NCBI GenBank assembly: GCA_947503625.1
Contig: CANNEK010000002.1
Location: forward strand, 372,001 to 436,000
DNA: 64,000 bases
From: an uncultured Kordiimonas sp.
GTDB taxonomy: Bacteria; Pseudomonadota; Alphaproteobacteria; Sphingomonadales; Kordiimonadaceae
Direction: 5' to 3'
Part shown: piece by piece, positions 27,369 through 36,686 of the stretch
Layout of the letters: the number at the start of each line of letters is the position of its first letter
Position numbering within the stretch: position 1 is the first letter of the stretch
The notes under the pieces: generated by a model
What the model was told of the DNA's origin: nothing
Database searches by the model: none
What the model saw: the letters and a program-made list of their open reading frames with translations, nothing else
Translations under genes and position numbers: made by a program

Positions 27369-28514
27369 TTATCGTTTGATGGCCACACCGAAGAGAGGTC
27401 GCAGGAACCGAACCCTGCGAATGAGGTATTCATAAAAGATAAAACACCCGCCAAAAGTGACAAGCACAAGGCTCACAAACTCGGCCACTACCGGCAACCC
27501 AAGCCGACCCAACCACACACCTGCAATCACGATGATCGTCTGGTGTAAAATATAGAAGGCAAAAATAGCTGCTGTTAAGTAGGTCAAAACAGCACTTGGC
27601 CGGTTCAGGTATTTTTGTCCAAATGATAACAAAGCCACAATCACGGTCCACGCATATAGAGGCCGCAGGGCCTGCGCGACGACAACGATGGCGGACTGAT
27701 CCGATACCCACGACCAATTCGACCAAAGCAAACTGAGCGCAACCGCAAAACCAACAGCAAGAACCGCGCTTGAATTGCGTACAGTCGCGGACGCACGCCA
27801 GAACCCTTCGTGTTTCGCCAGCAGAATACCGATGACGAAGTAGCTGAAATACCGCACGTGCGCGCCCCAATCATCCACAAGAGCATGGGTCTCCTCGGGG
27901 AACCAGATATCTGTAGTGAAGCGGTAGGTAACAAACAAAACGCCGGGCAACAGCAGCAATCGCCATGCAGTGAAACTGTCTTTAACTGACACGACATCAA
28001 AAGCATCGGCACACTGTCTGATGAGCGGCATCAATGGCAAAACCAGCAAGGTGTAAACAAGCATATAGGCCACATACCAAAGATGATTCCATGTGGGCAG
28101 AATGACTGAATAGCGTTGGTCTGCTGCAATATACTTCTGGTAAAACACGAGAAAACCCGTAGAGATTTCGCCGTTAGACAACAGTTCGAGATAGCTTTGC
28201 GGCGGCACAACAAGGAACACGCCCACCATTAAAGGTATGAACAGCCGAAAAAACCTTCGCCGCGCGAACCCCGCTTCTGCCTTATCAACAGCAAACCGGA
28301 GAGCCACTCCTGAAATCAAGAACAACAGCGGCAACCGCCATGGGTTCAATAGCATCATCAACGGTTCGGCAAATGGTCCGGCATGCGGACTTTTTACGTG
28401 CCAACCCCAGGTCACGTAAAACATGCCAATATGATAGAATATCAACAGGCCAAAAGCGATAACCCGAAGCCAGTCCAGATCATAACGGCGTACACCGGAT
28501 TGGAAAGCATTCAT
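27369..28514 (-). CDS. Acyltransferase family 3 membrane protein (381 aa)
   Basis: About ten membrane segments with the N-terminal signature RRYDLDWLRVIAFGLLIFYHIGMFY, whose His is the catalytic residue of the family, and a following MMLLNPWRLPLLFLISGVALRF. It most resembles the OpgC/MdoC branch that adds succinyl or acetyl groups to periplasmic glucans, but many members modify other surface sugars. It is last in a minus-strand run after the TrmH and IalB-like genes, 22 bases from the latter, and ends one base from the facing beta-lactamase gene. Confidence 0.9.
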   Translation of the reverse strand: MNAFQSGVRRYDLDWLRVIAFGLLIFYHIGMFYVTWGWHVKSPHAGPFAEPLMMLLNPWRLPLLFLISGVALRFAVDKAEAGFARRRFFRLFIPLMVGVFLVVPPQSYLELLSNGEISTGFLVFYQKYIAADQRYSVILPTWNHLWYVAYMLVYTLLVLPLMPLIRQCADAFDVVSVKDSFTAWRLLLLPGVLFVTYRFTTDIWFPEETHALVDDWGAHVRYFSYFVIGILLAKHEGFWRASATVRNSSAVLAVGFAVALSLLWSNWSWVSDQSAIVVVAQALRPLYAWTVIVALLSFGQKYLNRPSAVLTYLTAAIFAFYILHQTIIVIAGVWLGRLGLPVVAEFVSLVLVTFGGCFIFYEYLIRRVRFLRPLFGVAIKR

Positions 28515-28536
28515 CTGATTGAATTGCCCCGATTTC

Positions 28537-29061
28537 TTATCTGCACGCTGCTGTGATAGCGTTGTAGGCAGCGGTGAAACCCGAGAGCGAATAGGTATCA
28601 GTGGTGTTGGTGCCGCGCTGGCTGGTGGCGTTCACAACAAGTCTGTTGCCGCGGCGCATGGCCGCAATTGTGGCGGCGTCGTCTTTCGGATCATAGGCCC
28701 ACGCACCGGAGCCTTCGGTGAAATACTCGAAGCGGCTACGGCCATCAACCCGAAGCACAGCATCTTGCCCCTGGCGGATAGGGTATCCGACCACCACATT
28801 TACCTCACCGGTTACCGCAAACTCGGGCCGGTGCGATACCATTATATAAATGTCACCTCGGCGTGCACCTGCGCGGCTCGCCTGGCTTGATTTGGGGCTT
28901 GAAATCATATGACAGGTCTTCTGGCCACCAGGATATGTATAGACAAATGCGTCCCAGTCCCGGTAAGCGCCGAGGTGTCGCCGCTTTTCGCTCTGCGCCT
29001 CTGCTAGTGTACCCAGAAGAGTAAGCGTCAAAAACAACCCTGCCAACAAACCCGATTTCAT
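28537..29061 (-). CDS. IalB (invasion-associated locus B)-like exported protein (174 aa)
   Basis: A signal peptide (GLLAGLFLTLTLLGTLAEA) is followed by the IalB pattern: DWDAFVYTYPGGQKTCHMISSP with a conserved Cys, GDIYIMVSHRP, VNVVVGYPI, and a C-terminal AAYNAITAACR giving the second Cys for a likely disulfide. IalB-like proteins are periplasmic, common in non-pathogenic alphaproteobacteria, and their role is unclear. ATG 29061 has AAGGATG upstream; an in-frame start seven codons earlier is possible. Confidence 0.82.
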   Translation of the reverse strand: MKSGLLAGLFLTLTLLGTLAEAQSEKRRHLGAYRDWDAFVYTYPGGQKTCHMISSPKSSQASRAGARRGDIYIMVSHRPEFAVTGEVNVVVGYPIRQGQDAVLRVDGRSRFEYFTEGSGAWAYDPKDDAATIAAMRRGNRLVVNATSQRGTNTTDTYSLSGFTAAYNAITAACR

Positions 29062-29096
29062 GCGTTTTCCATCCTTCATCATCGACGTTGCGTCAT

Positions 29097-29708
29097 TTAA
29101 CCGTCTTTGGGTCCGCGCGGCAAGATACCAACCCGGTTGGCCTCGCGTTCGGCGCGTTCCGCTTTAGTCAGCTTCCGGCTTCGCACACCCCCGTGCACAT
29201 GAACAGGCTTTGGTGTTGGTGCACCACCCGGCATTACGGGCCTGTCAGGATAACCGCCCATAAGCCTGTGCCTGTCATACATAACGATAGCGCCAGCCGT
29301 TGCAACATTAAGACTGAATTTTGACGGTATTTTGATGGTGGCGTCACAACGTGCGAGCATTTCTGTGCTCAGGCTCGACCGCTCGCCGCCCAGCACATAA
29401 ATCGCCTGTGCTGGATGGCGAAAACTTGGCAGATCAACAGCATCTTCTGTCAGTTCTATACCAACAAGCTGACATCCTTGTGGCACGTCCACATCAGCAG
29501 CGGTTTCATAGTTGAAAAAAGGGATCTGCTGGTGACTTTTACTTGTGTCGGTGAAGTCTTTGGTTACATGTTCGCCGGTGTGCGCAACAACTTTGGGATT
29601 AACGGCAAAGACAAAGCTGGCACCAAAAGCATGGGCTGTGCGGATCAGGTTACCAACGTTTCCTGCCTTTGATGCCTGATCAATTCCAATCGCAAAATAT
29701 CCTCGCAT
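29097..29708 (-). CDS. TrmH family RNA 2'-O-methyltransferase (203 aa)
   Basis: The SPOUT (knotted) fold is shown by motif 1 GNVGNLIRTAHAFGASFVF, motif 2 YVLGGERSSLS and motif 3 IKIPSKFSLNVATAGAIVMYDR, which forms the SAM-binding knot. The C-terminal ~50 residues are basic and rich in Gly/Pro/Lys, probably for RNA contact. The exact target (tRNA G18 or rRNA) is uncertain. It heads the TrmH-IalB-acyltransferase run; gaps are 35 and 22 bases. Confidence 0.92.
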   Translation of the reverse strand: MRGYFAIGIDQASKAGNVGNLIRTAHAFGASFVFAVNPKVVAHTGEHVTKDFTDTSKSHQQIPFFNYETAADVDVPQGCQLVGIELTEDAVDLPSFRHPAQAIYVLGGERSSLSTEMLARCDATIKIPSKFSLNVATAGAIVMYDRHRLMGGYPDRPVMPGGAPTPKPVHVHGGVRSRKLTKAERAEREANRVGILPRGPKDG

Positions 29709-29790
29709 ACAACCGCCCTTTGCCCCCTCGACCCGGCTTGGGCTCAACCATCACCGGCTCTGGTCATATAGCGGTATTTTTATCCCAAGT

Positions 29791-31419
29791 TCAACCGGCA
29801 GGGTCTCCGGTAATTCCGCGGTTTTTCAAACTCGTTTGAAAAGGAACCAGGTGACGCGCATAATTTTGCCAGCGACCTTTGGAACTTTTGTAGACAGCTT
29901 TCCGGACTTGATGAGCACTGTAGGTATGAACGGCACGTTTGTGTTTGTGAAACGTCAGACACCCAGGATGCCATACAAGCCCGAGGTGCTCGAAAGTGCA
30001 TTTCAAAGTCTGCTGCATGTCTTCAACCATATCTTCGTAAACAACAGCCTGCATGAGAACACCGTCTTTTTTCCAGGCGTCAATAATACGCTCGTCAGCT
30101 GCGATAAAATCGGCAATTGATGTAAGGTCAGTGGCGTAGATGTTGGTTCGCAGCAGCGGCGAAAAATAGATTGAAAGCCCAACGTCCATTATATTGCGTT
30201 TGCAGTTCAGGAACCGGGCATTGGGAAACAGCTTGAGCAGAAAACCAATGTACCGACTGTTTCCCAGCGTTTTATCAGCAATGAAGCGAATGCCCTGCTG
30301 ATCCAAATAAGACTGATCCGGCAACATATCTTGCTGCGATGCACGCTCGATAAACCGGTCTCGCCAGCCCCGCATGCTTGATTGTGCCTGTGATACCCTG
30401 CCTGCTTTCAACAAGGCCTCAGCTTCATGAACCAGCGTCGGAACAATATCATTTTCGCCCAGACTGGTGACTTGAGGGTGTGCGGATAAGGCCTGATCCA
30501 GCAACGTACTGCCGCTCCTCGGCAGACCAACAATAAATATCGGGGTCACACGACAATCGTCATCAAGCGGTGCAAGACCTTCAAACAGGGAACGCTGCGC
30601 ACAAAAACTCTCGAATTCACGAGTGCCATTAAACGACTGCCCGGCCACCTGAGGGATGGCGCGCATTAATCTGTTGGCTTCCTCGATCGCTTCAAAAGCA
30701 CGCGTGTAGGCACCACGTCCATCGTAAACCCGACCTATGTCGAACAACAGGCTGGCGGAGTTGACCGGTCCCAGTACCCCTTCAAACGCCCGGTGCTCGA
30801 ACCGTTCAACAAGCCGGTCATCGATTTTTTCGGGAGCAACCCGGGACAAAATATTGAAAGCGATGAAATTAACAGGATCAATCGACAGGAGTTGCAATGC
30901 AGACGTTTGCGCTTGGCCCAGATTACCGGCGTGCAAATGATAACGGCATAACAAGCCCAGTACAGTTGGGTGTTTTTGCCCGTTTTCAAGAGCTTTTTCC
31001 ATGTAAGGCCAGCCCCGCGCCAGTTCCTGTTGGTAAAAACAACAGCTAGCCATCAGGGCGTTTAGCTCGATGTCATTTGGGTGGCTCTCCAGCAACGGTT
31101 TCAGGAAGCCCTCTGCCGTTTGATACTGAAGGTGGGCAATAGCTTCCTGCGCCCAAAAAAACAGCGAAACTGCCTTGGTCTTGGTGTTTAAGCGATCATG
31201 GTAAGCAAGAGCACGCTCTGCGGGCTCTCTAAACCGCCCCAAAATAGCGGCAGCGCCATACAGCAGATAATCGGCAAGTGTATCGTACGGGTTTTTCCCT
31301 GCACGAAAATACTCCACTATATTGTCAAAATTGGCCTGTTCCAGCATGGGATAAAGTTTGTGTGTGCGTACACCAATCGTCTGGATAACTGGATGCCAAT
31401 CATACGCCAGATGTTGCAT
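29791..31419 (-). CDS. TPR-containing sulfotransferase (542 aa)
   Basis: The N-terminal ~280 residues are helical repeats of the TPR type (ERALAYHDRL, ANFDNIVEYFRAG, AQTSALQLLSIDPVNFIAFNILS, AFEAIEEANRLM). The C-terminal domain begins with FIVGLPRSGSTLLDQALSAHPQV, the PAPS 5'-phosphosulfate loop, and includes RFIADKTLGNSRYIGFLLKLFPNARFL and an RNIMDVGLSIYF segment in the 3'-phosphate region. Bacterial proteins of this type sulfate glycans, peptides or lipids. ATG 31419 follows GAGGACC; a longer frame would need a TTG start. Confidence 0.88.
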   Translation of the reverse strand: MQHLAYDWHPVIQTIGVRTHKLYPMLEQANFDNIVEYFRAGKNPYDTLADYLLYGAAAILGRFREPAERALAYHDRLNTKTKAVSLFFWAQEAIAHLQYQTAEGFLKPLLESHPNDIELNALMASCCFYQQELARGWPYMEKALENGQKHPTVLGLLCRYHLHAGNLGQAQTSALQLLSIDPVNFIAFNILSRVAPEKIDDRLVERFEHRAFEGVLGPVNSASLLFDIGRVYDGRGAYTRAFEAIEEANRLMRAIPQVAGQSFNGTREFESFCAQRSLFEGLAPLDDDCRVTPIFIVGLPRSGSTLLDQALSAHPQVTSLGENDIVPTLVHEAEALLKAGRVSQAQSSMRGWRDRFIERASQQDMLPDQSYLDQQGIRFIADKTLGNSRYIGFLLKLFPNARFLNCKRNIMDVGLSIYFSPLLRTNIYATDLTSIADFIAADERIIDAWKKDGVLMQAVVYEDMVEDMQQTLKCTFEHLGLVWHPGCLTFHKHKRAVHTYSAHQVRKAVYKSSKGRWQNYARHLVPFQTSLKNRGITGDPAG

Positions 31420-31758
31420 GGCAAGGTCCTCGCTTTGGGGCGAACACCTGCACAAAACAGCTTCAAAAAATGAAACTGCTCCTACGGGATCACACAAATA
31501 TCTTCATGGGTTTTCAATGGGTATCACTGGTCACTTGGGTGACTTCTTGAAAATCTCGTAAACATACCCAACCATGCAGTGTGACCTGGCACCGCCTGAA
31601 CTGTCGATGAGGACAGTCTAGTCAATCGACGGGCCAGACTCCACGCAACCATGGATTAAACTACTGATATATATGGGGTTTATGAATCTTGGTTTAGGGG
31701 AAAGGTTTATAAATCAGCACCGGCTGCTAAACGGGAAAGTCACACTAACAACCGCTCG
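31420..31758. other. Gene-free stretch between MFS and sulfotransferase genes
   Basis: These 339 bases hold no plausible gene. A 6-6-6 hairpin, ACTGTC / GACAGT, lies at 31600-31617, and a smaller dyad GTCAC-TTGG-GTGAC at 31530-31543, about 120 bases upstream of the sulfotransferase start, where an operator could be. Neither has a T run. The stretch should hold the sulfotransferase promoter, but I cannot assign one. Confidence 0.35.
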
Positions 31759-33066
31759 TCAGTGTTGTGGCTGGGTTTCTGACCGGGGTTTCGGTATGTG
31801 GCGGCTGTCAGGATGCAGGGCAGCAAGAATACAACTGACAACGATGATTACTGACGCAGCAATCAGAGAGACACCCAAATTCCATTCAAACGCCACACCC
31901 ATAATAATGCTGGCAATCGGAATTAACCCAACCGACATGAACATCATGATACTCATGACACGGCCCAAAAGCTTTTCTGGCGTTAACTTCTGAAGCCATG
32001 TGGTGAAATGAACCCAGATGAAGCTGTCTGCACAGCCTGTGCACAGAAACAGTAGCATGGCCCACCAATAGGGTTCATATAGAACAATCAGACCAATCGC
32101 AGCACCAGAACCCGAGAAGATGAAAAACATGACGCGCACAAGGTTTCTATCCGAGGGGCCTTGTGTCATACCCCCAATAAAGGCCCCCATAAATGCGCCT
32201 GAACCATAAGCCGCTACGATTAAACCATAAACATAGGCAGGCTCGAGAAATCTTTCCTTGGCAAGGGCTGGCAGTCCAACAAAAATTGGCGTTTGAAAGA
32301 AAAACTCCAGAATGGCAATGCCGATAAAACCAAGCCGGATCGCCGGCACCGACCAAACCCACCTGAGCGCCTCCTTGACTTCGCCAATCACCGACGCAGT
32401 ATTTTCATTAGTATCTTTTTCGTCCTGCTCAAGCGGACGGGCCCGAACAAACAAAAGCGTCAGGAAAGATAAGGCAAAGGTTAAGCTGTCAATAAAAAAC
32501 GCGCGGGCAAACCCTGCCCGATTGGATTGATAGTCTGCTGCCACCAGACCAACATCATGGCCCATAGTGGTAACCTGGCCCGCGATGATCAGCCCTGCAA
32601 TCGCTGGCCCGATGATGACACCGACCCAGACAGAACCCTGTACAATGGCATTACCTTCTTTGAGATCTTTTTTCGCAACAATTGTTGGCACCATGGCGGT
32701 ATTGGCAGGGTAAAAAAAGGCGTCTGCCAGACCAAAAAGCAGTGCAATTGAAAAAATGGCCGGCAAAGATATCTGATCGATATATATCAGATATGCGAGC
32801 AGCAGCATCAGGGCACACCGAACTATATTGGAGACCATCATGACAAGGCGAGGGCTCGTGCGATCAACAATCGCGCCGCCCACCAGCATCATGACAGCGC
32901 GCGGCAATCCCTGAGCCGCAAAAACAAAGGCGGTGAGTGCGGGGCTGCCTGTGAGTTGCAGCACCAGAAACGGAAACGCGACCAGGCTGATATGATCTCC
33001 AATGACGGAAATGAACTGCCCCACCCAGAAGGTGAAAAAATTTCGGTCTTTAAACAGTTTCAGCAT
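31759..33066 (-). CDS. MFS transporter (435 aa)
   Basis: Twelve hydrophobic segments, of the type related to MFS_3/enterobactin exporters: FFTFWVGQFISVIGDHISLVAFPFLVLQLTGS at the N-terminus, the motif-A-like GGAIVDRTSPRLVMMVSNIVR, DAFFYPANTAMVPTIVAKKDLKEGNAIVQGSVWVGVIIGPAIAGLII in the second helix pair, and LTPEKLLGRVMSIMMF late. Members export small lipophilic compounds or siderophores. MLKLFKDRNFF at 33066 is the natural start; the frame is open for 86 codons more but runs into the divergent gene. Confidence 0.9.
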   Translation of the reverse strand: MLKLFKDRNFFTFWVGQFISVIGDHISLVAFPFLVLQLTGSPALTAFVFAAQGLPRAVMMLVGGAIVDRTSPRLVMMVSNIVRCALMLLLAYLIYIDQISLPAIFSIALLFGLADAFFYPANTAMVPTIVAKKDLKEGNAIVQGSVWVGVIIGPAIAGLIIAGQVTTMGHDVGLVAADYQSNRAGFARAFFIDSLTFALSFLTLLFVRARPLEQDEKDTNENTASVIGEVKEALRWVWSVPAIRLGFIGIAILEFFFQTPIFVGLPALAKERFLEPAYVYGLIVAAYGSGAFMGAFIGGMTQGPSDRNLVRVMFFIFSGSGAAIGLIVLYEPYWWAMLLFLCTGCADSFIWVHFTTWLQKLTPEKLLGRVMSIMMFMSVGLIPIASIIMGVAFEWNLGVSLIAASVIIVVSCILAALHPDSRHIPKPRSETQPQH

Positions 33067-33169
33067 TTGTCCGGTCCGATAAAAAGAGGCTTGCCATCTA
33101 ACGGGCTCTTCCCACATGCGACAAGAGGCGATAGGGTCGCCTGCATTGGACGACAGCAAGAGAAAAAAC

Positions 33170-33790
33170 ATGACTGATAAAAAAGCAACAGGTGCTTCAA
33201 AAGCCCAAGAGACCCAAGCCGAGCCCAGCGCCAGCGAAGCCAAAAAGCCAGCAGGCTGGATTAAACCGCTCATCGAGTTCGGCTCTCTGATCAGTTTTTT
33301 TATCGCTTTCCGAATAGGCGGCATCTACGCAGCAACGGCCACCTTCATGATCGCACATCCTTTGTCCATGCTGGCTGCGAAGAAATTCCTTGGGCATATT
33401 GCAAAAGTCCAGTGGTTTACCCTCGTTGTCGTAATGCTGATGGGCGGCTTGACCCTTTGGCTCAAAGACGAGACTTTTGTGAAGATGAAGCTGACCGTTA
33501 TTAACAGTATCTTTGCGTCCATCCTTTTGTTCGGGTTGTTAACGGGTCGGCTGTTTATCAAAAGCCTTATGGAATCGGCCCTTGAAATGCCCGATGCAGG
33601 CTGGCAGATGATGACCCGGAACTTCGTTGTTTTTCTTAGCCTTATGGCTGTGATCAACGAGTTGATATGGCGTAACTTTTCTACCGAAATCTGGGTGAAT
33701 TTTAAAACCTTCGGCTATATGGGAGCCATGCTGGTTTTCATGATTGCTCAAGCACCTTTTCTGGCCAAATACCTGCCCAGCGAAGACTAA
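33170..33790 (+). CDS. yciB: Septation / inner-membrane-spanning protein YciB (IspZ)
   Basis: After a hydrophilic, Ala/Glu-rich 25-residue tail, five membrane segments show the YciB pattern: KPLIEFGSLISFFIAFRIGGIYAATATFMIAHP, LMGGLTLWLKDETFVKMKLTVINSIFASILLFGLLTGRLFIKSLM, and ARNF-type WQMMTRNFVVFLSLMAVINELIWRNFSTEIWVNFKTFG. Family members affect cell-envelope integrity and septation. The stop overlaps that of the facing methyltransferase gene by four bases (CTAA). Confidence 0.95.
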   Translation: MTDKKATGASKAQETQAEPSASEAKKPAGWIKPLIEFGSLISFFIAFRIGGIYAATATFMIAHPLSMLAAKKFLGHIAKVQWFTLVVVMLMGGLTLWLKDETFVKMKLTVINSIFASILLFGLLTGRLFIKSLMESALEMPDAGWQMMTRNFVVFLSLMAVINELIWRNFSTEIWVNFKTFGYMGAMLVFMIAQAPFLAKYLPSED

Positions 33791-34581
33791 CGTTTCTTCC
33801 CCGATACCAGTCGGCGGCCTATCTTCTTCCAGATCGATTTCTTTTTTTTGGTCTGGACATGCTTCTTCTGTTTTCTTTGTTTTTGGCCCTTGAGCTGCTC
33901 GGCAAATGAAGGCCTGATGCCATCGTCATTTATAAAAAAATGCTTATCTGGTTCCGTGCGGCGCTGATTATAGCCCTGCAACCACCAGTCATCGCCCGTG
34001 GTTGAAAGGGTTACAGCATCAGTCCGCCGGAATATTGCTGTATACCCATCAAGCACTTCCAGGTCCCACATGGCATCCTCCTGCAGGATGTCCGTCATGC
34101 GCCCAATTGAAGCAATTTGCACATCGTCAATGATCAATAGCCCGCCGACCTTTACCCACGGAAAAAAGCAAAAATACTCCATATCCGGAAATGGATACCC
34201 GTGAGGGCCATCAATCAAAACGCAATCATACTGGCCAGCGTGTTGATAAGTGGGCAGTGTCTGTTGGGTAGGACCATAGACACGCGTAACTGTTTCGGGA
34301 CGAAAAAGACCAGAACTCTCGAAATACCTGACACTTGATCCTTCACCGTAATCATAGTCCTCAAGACAGAAAACCGTATGATCAGCAGAGATGTTCGAGA
34401 AAACAATGGTAGATCGGCCGCAACCGGTTTCGGCTGTGCGTTCAACGCCCGACGGCATCAGTGCTTCAATGGTCTTTAGCGTGCCATAGCTCAGGCTGCC
34501 AGCCGCCTGCTCTTGCCGCTCGTTCTCTTCCTGCTCCAGCCGGTCAACAAAACCGGGTCGATACTTTTCACCGTCCGACAT
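33787..34581 (-). CDS. Class I SAM methyltransferase-like protein (264 aa)
   Basis: Rossmann motifs are recognisable: TAETGCGRSTIVFSNI (motif I, degenerate from ExGxGxG), HTVFCLEDYDYGE, and QYDCVLIDGPHGYPFPDMEYF followed by VKVGGLLIIDDVQIASI. This resembles Methyltransf_24 proteins found in surface-glycan gene sets. The last ~45 residues are very Lys/Arg/Gln-rich (QKQRKQKKHVQTKKKKSIWK) and may bind nucleic acid or membrane. ATG 34581 has TAGGAG upstream. Confidence 0.75.
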   Translation of the reverse strand: MSDGEKYRPGFVDRLEQEENERQEQAAGSLSYGTLKTIEALMPSGVERTAETGCGRSTIVFSNISADHTVFCLEDYDYGEGSSVRYFESSGLFRPETVTRVYGPTQQTLPTYQHAGQYDCVLIDGPHGYPFPDMEYFCFFPWVKVGGLLIIDDVQIASIGRMTDILQEDAMWDLEVLDGYTAIFRRTDAVTLSTTGDDWWLQGYNQRRTEPDKHFFINDDGIRPSFAEQLKGQKQRKQKKHVQTKKKKSIWKKIGRRLVSGKKR

Positions 34582-34706
34582 CAAAACTCCTAAATAAAGA
34601 ACCGAAAAACCAGTCTATCATAGTCGATCCGCCAGCCAACAGTCCCGGTTACCACACCAAACCTTCACGGCATTATTAATCAAAGAGAGTTCTCAATCGC
34701 CCCGCC

Positions 34707-35498
34707 CTAAGCTTTCGCCAGAACCTCGGCACATAGAGCTGGCAAAAGATCGGCAAAACCTGCCTTTTCTTCGGGTAGTGCAACGAATTCCCAACAAGAC
34801 CGATCTGATGCCCAATGATCCCGCGTAAAAGGTTCACCCGAAAGCCAGAAAACACGCATGCTGGTAGATTCGAAAAAACTGAAGAAGTCCTCGGACGTAA
34901 AACCATATGTTTCAGCCGATTGTTGTCGGCCACATTCAAAAACGACCAGAGGGCGAGACTTTTGGAGGCATTTGCGAGCGCCCATTAGAGCGTGTAATTC
35001 GCCGCCCTCAATATCAAGTTTGATCGCCGAAACATGCCTGAAAAAGGGTAGCTTTTTATCGAGCGTTGATTGCCGTACCTGTACTTTTGACACACCACCT
35101 TCTGCATCATCAAAAGGCGCGGGACGCTGCCTTAGTCCGCTAAAAGCAGGTCGTTTTTCAAAGTAGGTGAACTCTACGATACCCTGGGTATCCGAGAGTG
35201 CCAGTTGGTGCAGCTTGACATTGCCAACTCCCATTTCTTTCAAGGTTTTCCTGAGGCGATTGTGGAGTTTCGGGATGGGTTCAAAACCGTACACTTTTCC
35301 CTTTGGGCCAACAGCTTTCGCCATGGGTATAAGGTGACGGCCCTTGTGAGCACCCACGTCAACAGCCAGGTCCCCCGGTTTCAACCAGGCCTCATAAACG
35401 CCTTGAACGACCTTTTCAAAAAACTGGCCAGCCTGATGAATGTCATGCCCTGCGGCACTGTGAAAATCTTCTATGATATCAGGCATGTCTATAGTCAA
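34707..35498 (-). CDS. FkbM family methyltransferase (263 aa)
   Basis: Class I SAM methyltransferase of the FkbM type: LAVDVGAHKGRHLIPMAKAVGPKGKVYGFEPIP (motif I and the acidic residue after strand 2), VKLHQLALSDTQG, and VSAIKLDIEGGELHALMGARKCL, the family's characteristic KxDxEGxE. Members O-methylate sugars or other hydroxyls. The start is either TTG 35498, with GAGGG five bases upstream, or ATG 35486, with a poor site. It lies in tandem with another SAM methyltransferase 125 bases downstream, which suggests a shared role in modifying a surface polymer. Confidence 0.88.
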   Translation of the reverse strand: MTIDMPDIIEDFHSAAGHDIHQAGQFFEKVVQGVYEAWLKPGDLAVDVGAHKGRHLIPMAKAVGPKGKVYGFEPIPKLHNRLRKTLKEMGVGNVKLHQLALSDTQGIVEFTYFEKRPAFSGLRQRPAPFDDAEGGVSKVQVRQSTLDKKLPFFRHVSAIKLDIEGGELHALMGARKCLQKSRPLVVFECGRQQSAETYGFTSEDFFSFFESTSMRVFWLSGEPFTRDHWASDRSCWEFVALPEEKAGFADLLPALCAEVLAKA

Positions 35499-35610
35499 TC
35501 AGTCCCTCGATGGAACGCGCTTTTTACTGTCCCGTGATACCGGGTCAATCTAAGGAGAGACCCGGGCAAAAACGGCCTGGGGGCTTTTGTGCCAGTGCCC
35601 GTATCATATA

Positions 35611-36150
35611 TCACACTTCTTCCCAGCCTTCAGGATTGGTGAAAGGTGCGAAACCGGATTGGCCTCGAACTTCATCAAAATGATTGAGAACCCAGTGCAC
35701 GCTTGGAAACGCCAGCTCATCCCACGGAATGTCCCGCCAGTCAAACAGCTTGACCTCAAGGCTTTCAAAACCGGGTTTAAAATCCGGAGATGCGAGACGG
35801 GCGCGATACATCATGTGAACCTGACTGATGCGCCGAACCGAATAAACGCCAAGAAGATCTATAATTTCAATTGTAGCGCAGGCTTCTTCCATTGCCTCGC
35901 GCACAGCCCCTTCATGCGGTGCTTCCCCCATCTCCAGAAAACCCGCCGGTATGGTCCATCTACCTCGCTGAGGGTGGATTGATCGCTTACACAACATAAT
36001 TTGGTCACCTGCGGTCACAACCGCACCAGCTATGATCTTCGGGTTTTCGTATGAAACAAAACCACAATCACGGCACACAAGCCGCTCATGGTCATCACCG
36101 TCAGGCACGGCGCGATGGAAATGGTCTGGAGTGAAAGGCGGATTAGACAT
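35611..36150 (-). CDS. Nudix hydrolase with N-terminal zinc-ribbon remnant (179 aa)
   Basis: The N-terminus has [20 protein letters not shown], typical of NADH-pyrophosphatase-like Nudix proteins, though only one CxxC pair is present. The Nudix box is GFLEMGE-x7-REAMEEACA: the metal-binding REx2EE is intact, but the usual Gly after it is Cys. It should hydrolyse a nucleoside diphosphate linked to another moiety (NAD(H), FAD or nucleotide sugar). ATG 36150 is chosen because it gives the standard N-terminus. Confidence 0.88.
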   Translation of the reverse strand: MSNPPFTPDHFHRAVPDGDDHERLVCRDCGFVSYENPKIIAGAVVTAGDQIMLCKRSIHPQRGRWTIPAGFLEMGEAPHEGAVREAMEEACATIEIIDLLGVYSVRRISQVHMMYRARLASPDFKPGFESLEVKLFDWRDIPWDELAFPSVHWVLNHFDEVRGQSGFAPFTNPEGWEEV

Positions 36151-36206
36151 AGGCTTAATGTGGCGCGCCTGTGCCCTGCCGTCCAGTGCAGTTATCAAAT
36201 TTTCGA

Positions 36207-36566
36207 CTAAACCAGAATATTGACGATTTGCCCTAGAGGCTGACCGCGTTCCTCTTCGGGAGCATTTGAAAAACGTCCAACAGGGGCTTCACGGCTACCG
36301 CCTGTGAACTCGGCGACCTTACGACCAGCGTTTTCGATTTCGTCCGAACTGGAGAGCGAATTACTGGTTGCGGATTGCTTGACGGGAGCCCGTCGGTCAG
36401 GTGTTGGAATATCCTGTCGTGCATCAATGCGCTGGCTAATCACATTCTGCGGGGTCGCTGTACTGTTCTCGCTCGCAGCAGCAAACGCCCGGACAGGACC
36501 ACGGCCCTGCTGGTTGGCTTGTAATTGTGCCTGCAATGCTGACACACTGGTATTAATATCTACCAT
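36207..36566 (-). CDS. Conserved-looking small protein of unknown function (119 aa)
   Basis: A hydrophilic protein without signal peptide or membrane segment. It is rich in Gln, Ala, Ser and Arg and probably disordered in the middle ([20 protein letters not shown]). The ends look more ordered: [19 protein letters not shown] and [10 protein letters not shown]...[17 protein letters not shown] lies ten bases before the start. I do not recognise it. It lies 120 bases downstream of ccmI and could be the tail of that operon or a separate gene. Confidence 0.6.
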   Translation of the reverse strand: MVDINTSVSALQAQLQANQQGRGPVRAFAAASENSTATPQNVISQRIDARQDIPTPDRRAPVKQSATSNSLSSSDEIENAGRKVAEFTGGSREAPVGRFSNAPEEERGQPLGQIVNILV

Positions 36567-36686
36567 GGTCTTCGGACCTCAATGATATCAGATAGCCACT
36601 TCAGCTCAGGGAGGGCCTTCGTCTTCTGCGCGCCCGGATAAAGATCTTTCCATCTGCAACTCTAGAGCTGAGTGGTAAAAGCAACG

